Assembly (NCBI GenBank): GCA_025618425.1
Contig: CM046832.1
Span: forward strand, 47,827,026-47,891,025
Source: Heliocidaris tuberculata
Taxonomy: Eukaryota; Echinodermata; Echinoidea; Camarodonta; Echinometridae
Reading direction: 5' to 3'
DNA length: 64,000 nt
Part shown: positions 61,301 through 64,000 of the stretch, in pieces
Position numbering within the stretch: position 1 is the stretch's first letter
Layout: every line of letters begins with the position of its first letter
The notes under the pieces: model-generated
Databases searched by the model: none
What the model was told of the DNA's origin: nothing
What the model saw: only the letters and a program-made list of their open reading frames with translations
Made by a program: the position numbers and the translations under genes

Positions 61301-61332
61301 ATTGGAGCTGATTTTGTATCTTTTTCGGCCAT
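55072..61332 (-). CDS. Single-RRM protein, Nop6-like, whole gene span (5 exons)
   Basis: Five exons join in phase to 208 residues. Start MAEKDTKSAPIKSRKERRMQ, then the Q-rich WWSEHQQYQQTEQDD, an acidic/Ser/Lys linker, one RRM at about residues 75-150, and a basic tail ending NKKQKFTKGRR. RRM hallmarks: RNP2 is LFVGQI and RNP1 is RGFGYIEF, with the aromatic Phe/Tyr positions needed for RNA stacking. GRPINVEIT closes the fold. The arrangement VLFVGQIPYSATTEDI, KDTGKSRGFGYIEF, LHGRPINVE plus a short basic tail resembles the RRM of yeast Nop6, a ribosome-biogenesis factor. A nucleolar RNA-binding role is an inference from that resemblance. It converges with the R3HDM gene and is head to head with PFDN5. 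It could equally be named a generic RRM protein. Confidence 0.9.
55309..55621 (-). other. RRM gene intron 4
   Basis: About 310 bp, AT-rich, no element recognised. Confidence 0.7.
55622..55716 (-). CDS. RRM gene exon 4 (RNP1)
   Basis: Acceptor CTGATTTTAG, donor GTAAGT. Encodes ELKSVRLATHKDTGKSRGFG and YIEFKNNKSYM, with the RNP1 octamer RGFGYIEF. Confidence 0.93.
55717..56107 (-). other. RRM gene intron 3
   Basis: About 390 bp, with a TAGTATAGTATACTA-type AT-rich palindromic patch near 55840-55890. Confidence 0.7.
56108..56290 (-). CDS. RRM gene exon 3 (linker and RNP2)
   Basis: Acceptor GTTTTCCCATAG, donor G|GTGAGA. 183 nt: ESSSKTVKPPVEAESVDALG, a Lys-rich stretch KGKKSGKTSAKK, then FYVLFVGQIPYSATTEDITK with RNP2. 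Confidence 0.92.
56291..57590 (-). other. RRM gene intron 2
   Basis: 1.3 kb containing the TTAA-flanked MITE at 57167-57545; otherwise AT-rich. Confidence 0.65.
57167..57545. mobile_element. TTAA-flanked MITE (AGGTACTTCA family)
   Basis: TTAA at 57163-57166 and 57546-57549 flank 379 bp. Ends AGGTACTTCATCCCCTTTG and the complement of AGGTACTTCACCCCTTTTG. Non-coding. Confidence 0.88.
57591..57643 (-). CDS. RRM gene exon 2
   Basis: 53 nt, acceptor CTGGTTTTAG, donor G|GTAAGT. Encodes QWWSEHQQYQQTEQDDSK. Too short for simple open-frame searches, but phase and splice sites agree with both neighbours. Confidence 0.88.
57736..57937. mobile_element. hAT-type MITE with 8 bp target duplication GATAGAAT
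   Basis: GATAGAAT at 57728-57735 and 57938-57945 is an exact 8 bp duplication. The element is 202 bp, starting CAGTGGCGTAACTGG and ending CTTGGTTACGCTAGTG. The target length and ends are diagnostic of hAT. It carries G and C homopolymers. Lies in intron 1 of the RRM gene. Confidence 0.92.
57958..58095. repeat. (ATT)n-rich microsatellite
   Basis: Interrupted ATT/TTA trinucleotide repeats, with a pure block at about 58065-58092. Confidence 0.88.
58318..59302 (+). repeat. Array of three apparently identical 330 bp tandem units
   Basis: Units start at 58318, 58648 and 58978; the third ends at about 59302. By eye every base matches between units, and the 98-codon frames in units 2 and 3 translate identically (MPITLVFLPLQLRGRDRLKL ... 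GSGMKVDILSF). 330 is a multiple of three. Each unit contains three mini stem-loops: GGTTAT-GGAGATAACC, TTGCCTcccatAGGCAA and AGATCCTatcgaAGGATCT. The product matches nothing I know, so coding status is doubtful. It abuts the element at 59307. Confidence 0.95.
59307..60269. mobile_element. TTAA-flanked element with TGGTTACCGG ends, 963 bp
   Basis: TTAA at 59303-59306 and 60270-60273. Ends TGGTTACCGG and CCGGTAACCA. Identity continues outside the TTAA in inverted form (AAATATTAATTTTAATGG on both sides), which a simple insertion does not explain. The first 245 bp form a GC-rich hairpin: TACCGGTAGTCCGAACGACG on the left against CGTCATTCGGACTACCGGTA ending near 59543. The rest (59580-60255) is CpG-rich with CGATCGCA motifs, and has a donor-like GTGAGT near 60091. 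No transposase recognised. Confidence 0.75.
60454..60499. repeat. Perfect 14 bp hairpin
   Basis: CTCTATGAAGAGTA at 60454-60467 and its exact complement TACTCTTCATAGAG at 60486-60499, with an 18 base loop ending in a T-run. Confidence 0.88.
60861..60884. repeat. Palindrome CAAGCTTATCT-GA-AGATAAGCTTG
   Basis: 11 bp arms with a 2 base centre. Partial forms recur near 60697 (CAAGCTTATCTGA) and 61068 (TATCTTCAGATAAGCTTG), suggesting a small diverged inverted element. Confidence 0.75.
61274..61332 (-). CDS. RRM gene exon 1 (start codon)
   Basis: ATG at 61332-61330 on the minus strand, donor GTAAGT after ATGCA. Encodes MAEKDTKSAPIKSRKERRM plus two bases of Gln. The MAEK start and the upstream GC-richer, gene-start-like sequence support it; no earlier in-frame ATG was used. 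Confidence 0.88.
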
Positions 61333-61854
61333 TTTCCTGGTGCCAGAAGATCTTCACTTCATGCTCGCCTTGTAAAATTGCTGAAATTACCGACCCAAAA
61401 TAAGAGCGTTTATTTGGGGCGCGGCGAATTTTGAAACAAATTTAAACATGAAAAAACATTTAAAAAATAAAAATTGAAAGATTTACAGGGGGGGGGGGGA
61501 TCGTAACTGCTATCGGTTCCCATGTACCGAACAAACCTAATTCTCACAGAAACATATAAGTACTATATTAAAAAAGAAAACTTTTAATATTAAATTTTTA
61601 AAAAACTTTTAAAACTAATATAATTCGAGATAAAGGAAGAGGTCTATTTTTTAATGTATATAATCAATGTACCGGTACCAGTACGTTGATCCTTGATTCA
61701 CTTGGAGAAAATAGACTGATTATAATAAAACTGGTTAATCAGCTAAATTATCCAAAATGGTAGAAATCAAGAACTTAGATCGGTACCCCGGGATCGGTAC
61801 CCTTTCCCTACTTATTATTATTATTATTATTTTTAATTTTTTTTTCGCCGAGGC
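61333..61854. promoter_or_regulatory. Upstream region of the RRM gene
   Basis: The first 110 bp are comparatively GC-rich (GGGGCGCGGCGAATTTTG near 61416) and likely contain the promoter and 5'UTR. No TATA box at a defined spacing was identified. A GGTACCCCGGGATCGGTACC palindrome-like patch is at about 61781-61802 and an ATT microsatellite at about 61814. Confidence 0.35.
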
Positions 61855-62001
61855 CAGGGTCCTGTTTCAAAAAACTTGAATAACAACTGCCCAATTTCTA
61901 TGACAAATTTGCTCTCAGCCAATCAGATTCAAGAATATCAGTAGCTTATAACAATTCTTGTAACTTGTTATTGATCACAAATTTTATGAAACGGGGCCCA
62001 G
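61855..62001 (+). mobile_element. CAGGGG fold-back element, copy 4
   Basis: CAGGGTCCTGTTTCA on the left and TGAAACGGGGCCCAG on the right. Carries the family core GCCAATCAGATTCAAG and AGTAGCTTATAACA. Arm pairing is weaker than in copies 1 and 3. Confidence 0.8.
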
Positions 62002-62319
62002 ATTTACCATTTAAAGAAGAAGAAGATGAGGAAAATAGAAGCCTTTTCAGTGTGTTAGTTTTTTAATACTCTAACTTTTGAAAGAATATAAATGAAACGT
62101 TTTGTTTAAATTACTTTCAGGGATCTTACCTAATTCTATAAAATTCAATTCAACTCACTTTCACGGCTTACGCCAAATCATTTCATATGTGGCTTGCAAA
62201 ATAAATCAGTAGATCTATGACTATAAAGAAGTCAGATAATGCATACATTCATAATCTGTCATGTATCATGAATTTCCGTGCATTTGTGATATATTTTAGA
62301 GTATTTTGAAAATAGGACC

Positions 62320-62580
62320 AGGGGCTGCAATCCTTGGGGGTGGGAAGGGGGCACGTCCCCCGGGAATTTTTCTGTGGGGGATCGTCCCCCCCCCCCCCCA
62401 CTGGAAATTTTGAAGACTGAAAAAAAAAATTGAGTAAATAATGAGTAAAGGTTGCAGCACGTACCCTATTCAGGCCCTCAAGTGCTCGAAAATGCAAACT
62501 TTCATTATTCATATTGGCAATTTTTTTAGCTCAGTCGCTAGTATACGCTCCCTTGCATACTACTAGTACTCTAAACTGTA
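62320..62580 (+). repeat. Dispersed repeat with GGGGGCACGTCCCCC, copy a
   Basis: Landmarks in order: GGGGGCACGTCCCCCGGG, a C-run, TTTTGAAGACTGAAAAAAA, TTGAGTAAATAATGAGTAAA, GCTCAGTCGCTAGTATACGC. The same order recurs in copy b at 63385-63600. Confidence 0.7.
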
Positions 62581-62613
62581 CAATTGAGATCTCTAGAACA
62601 TAAATATTATTAA

Positions 62614-63102
62614 AGGGGGTACCCAATGCTGAAACAATGTTAGTTCATTTAAAAGATCATGATTTTATTAGAAGAAAATCATCTGCCTTAAGTTTTTTAA
62701 AAATTCGTGTTGCCAGAAAAATGCCCGAAATATGGTAAGACTTCAGGATATTTTGGCCCCTCAGCTGTGTCCCAATTTCAGCTAGGTAACCACAATGACG
62801 TCAAAGTGGTTACCCAGGTTCGCGTATTGCAGATGTGTTGCGCGCTAGACTGTACAAAATGCATTACACCTTGCGCGCATTTTGCTATAATTGCGCGACA
62901 AGGTAACCACTTTGACGTCATTGTGGTTACCTAGCTGAAATTGGGACACAGCTGAGGGGCCAAAATATCCTGAAATCTTACCATATTTCGGGGATTTTCT
63001 GGCAACACGAATTTTAAATTTTTTTAAAGGCAGATGATTTTCTTCTAATAAAATCATGATCTTTTAAATGAACTAACATTGTTTCAGCATTGGGTACCCC
63101 CT
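62614..63102. mobile_element. TTAA-flanked near-perfect fold-back, 489 bp
   Basis: TTAA at 62610-62613 and 63103-63106. Arms of about 210 bp are almost exact complements, from AGGGGGTACCCAATGCTGAA on the left to TTCAGCATTGGGTACCCCCT on the right. The short centre (about 62827-62892) is rich in GCGCGC. Both arms contain the CRE-like TGACGTCA-type sequence AATGACGTCAAAG. Because of the symmetry, the same peptide-like frame (KYGKTSGYFGPSAVSQFQLG) is read from both strands; it is not a gene. Confidence 0.93.
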
Positions 63103-63384
63103 TTAAGGCAAGGATTCAATCCCTGTACGTGCAATACAGTAAACGCCCTAATGGTAAATGCAGGGTCAGCAAAGGCATGGGGGATGGGAAACAAATATTA
63201 ATTGAAGGTTTGTTCCTCCTCCCGAAACTTAGATATATTATTCTGTGTAAATGGTGATTTAACTCTTCAATGGATTGCCTGTGTGATCAAAAGTGCTCTA
63301 AATCGACCTCTGTTCAAAATTTTCCCCTTAATTCGGGTCGCCTGCATGAGGAATTTGCCAAATGCAAAGTTTTTAGGCTGCAAA

Positions 63385-63600
63385 ATGCTATCGGGGAGGG
63401 GGGCGTGTCCCCCCCCCCCCGATTTCGAAGACTGAAAAAAAATGTGAAGCAAAAAATGAATAAAATCTGTAACATGTTGTATACCGTGTTATAGGCTAGC
63501 TCTTATAATGCTAAGTTTCACTATTCAATTGGACATTTTCTCGCTTAGTCGTTATGCTCCCTCGCATAATACTTTAATAGTACTTTAAATTTTTATTTTA
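63385..63600 (+). repeat. Dispersed repeat with GGGGGCGTGTCCCCC, copy b
   Basis: Same landmark order as 62320-62580: GGGGGGCGTGTCCCCC, TTTCGAAGACTGAAAAAAA, AAAAATGAATAAA, CGCTTAGTCGTTATGCTCCC. Both copies are in the same orientation, on either side of the 489 bp fold-back. Confidence 0.7.
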
Positions 63601-63608
63601 GGGGGACT

Positions 63609-63630
63609 CCCCCCCCCCCCCCCCCCCCCC
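63609..63630. repeat. Poly-C run (~22 C)
   Basis: Homopolymer following GGGGGACT. About 215 bp upstream of the PFDN5 start codon. Confidence 0.9.
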
Positions 63631-63845
63631 GTTGCTAGTTTCGTCCTGCCCAATAGGTAAAAAAAAATGTCCTGATGAAATGGTAATAAAATTCCCCCAC
63701 AAACGTCCGCTACGGTTCACCATACAGAATCAAAGGGATGAAACAGAGTGGTTACTTCAGTTATTTTCCAGATCTCATTTTTTTTTACTCGATCGAAATT
63801 TTGAGTAGAATAATCCCATACAAATCACGATTTAGAGAAATAATC

Positions 63846-63923
63846 ATGTCTGAAGGACAGCAAGTCGACCTAATGCAGCTTCCCCTGCCACAGCTAAATG
63901 GCCTCAAAGAACAGCTAGATCAG
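63846..63923 (+). CDS. PFDN5: Prefoldin subunit 5, first coding exon (gene continues past window)
   Basis: ATG at 63846 in context AATCATGTC; 26 codons MSEGQQVDLMQLPLPQLNGL-KEQLDQ, then donor GTAAATG at 63924. The LPLPQLNGLKEQLDQ start of the N-terminal coiled-coil helix matches PFDN5 (vertebrate LNLPQLEMLKNQLDQE). Prefoldin is a hexameric cytosolic co-chaperone that passes actin and tubulin to CCT, and this is an alpha-class subunit. The open frame extends upstream to 63738 in frame, but the first residues there look like untranslated leader. Only the N-terminus is visible. Confidence 0.85.
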
Positions 63924-64000
63924 GTAAATGTGTGAAAAGTGTGTGTAATTACTGCATGTGTAGATCGGTTGTACTTTTAAGTCCCATATATTGGCTATCG

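Noticed and set aside
62707..63057. Similar peptides (KYGKTSGYFGPSAVSQFQLG) on both strands, suggesting a duplicated gene
   Set aside because: Fully explained by the inverted arms of the 489 bp fold-back.

Overview
The window is eukaryotic nuclear DNA from an animal. It has split genes with GT-AG introns, about 25 kb of introns in one gene, many short inverted-repeat transposons and long simple-sequence tracts. The protein relatives (an R3HDM1/2-type protein, prefoldin subunit 5 and a small RRM protein) and the repeat style (CAGGGG-ended fold-backs, GGTCAAAGGTCA-rich tandem repeats, CAGTGGCG-ended hAT elements) point to a marine deuterostome, most likely an echinoderm such as a sea urchin. 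That assignment is an inference.

Layout: (1) 1-16.6 kb is a gene-poor 5' flank full of interspersed repeats, including a threefold tandem duplication at 7.6-9.5 kb and a 0.9 kb fold-back at 10.3 kb. (2) 16.6-44.85 kb, plus strand, is an R3HDM1/2 (Drosophila encore-type) gene. I rebuilt 14 coding exons whose phases all agree and which give a 1372-residue open frame, plus a probable 5'UTR exon. The protein has a charged N-terminus, an R3H domain, a SUZ motif, a long Q/P/G-rich region and the conserved R3HDM C-terminal domain. (3) 44.85-55 kb is the 3' flank with no recognised gene and several repeats, one a clean nested insertion. (4) 55.07-61.33 kb, minus strand, is a five-exon gene for a 208-residue single-RRM protein of the Nop6-like kind. 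Its intron 1 holds an array of three 330 bp units that look identical, next to a 963 bp inverted-terminus element. (5) 61.3-63.8 kb is repeat-filled spacer containing a 489 bp almost perfect fold-back. (6) 63.85 kb to the end, plus strand, is the first coding exon of prefoldin subunit 5 (PFDN5), cut by the window end.

The R3HDM and RRM genes converge; the RRM gene and PFDN5 are head to head. The genes do not form an operon or an obvious pathway, though all three products are expected to act in RNA handling or protein folding. The most unusual content is in the repeats: six MITE families that all sit between TTAA target sites, a four-copy fold-back family that keeps its hairpin while its arm sequence changes, and tandem copies of an R3HDM coding exon that have decayed into pseudo-exons. 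I saw no tRNA, rRNA, CRISPR array or prokaryotic system. All alignments were made by eye.
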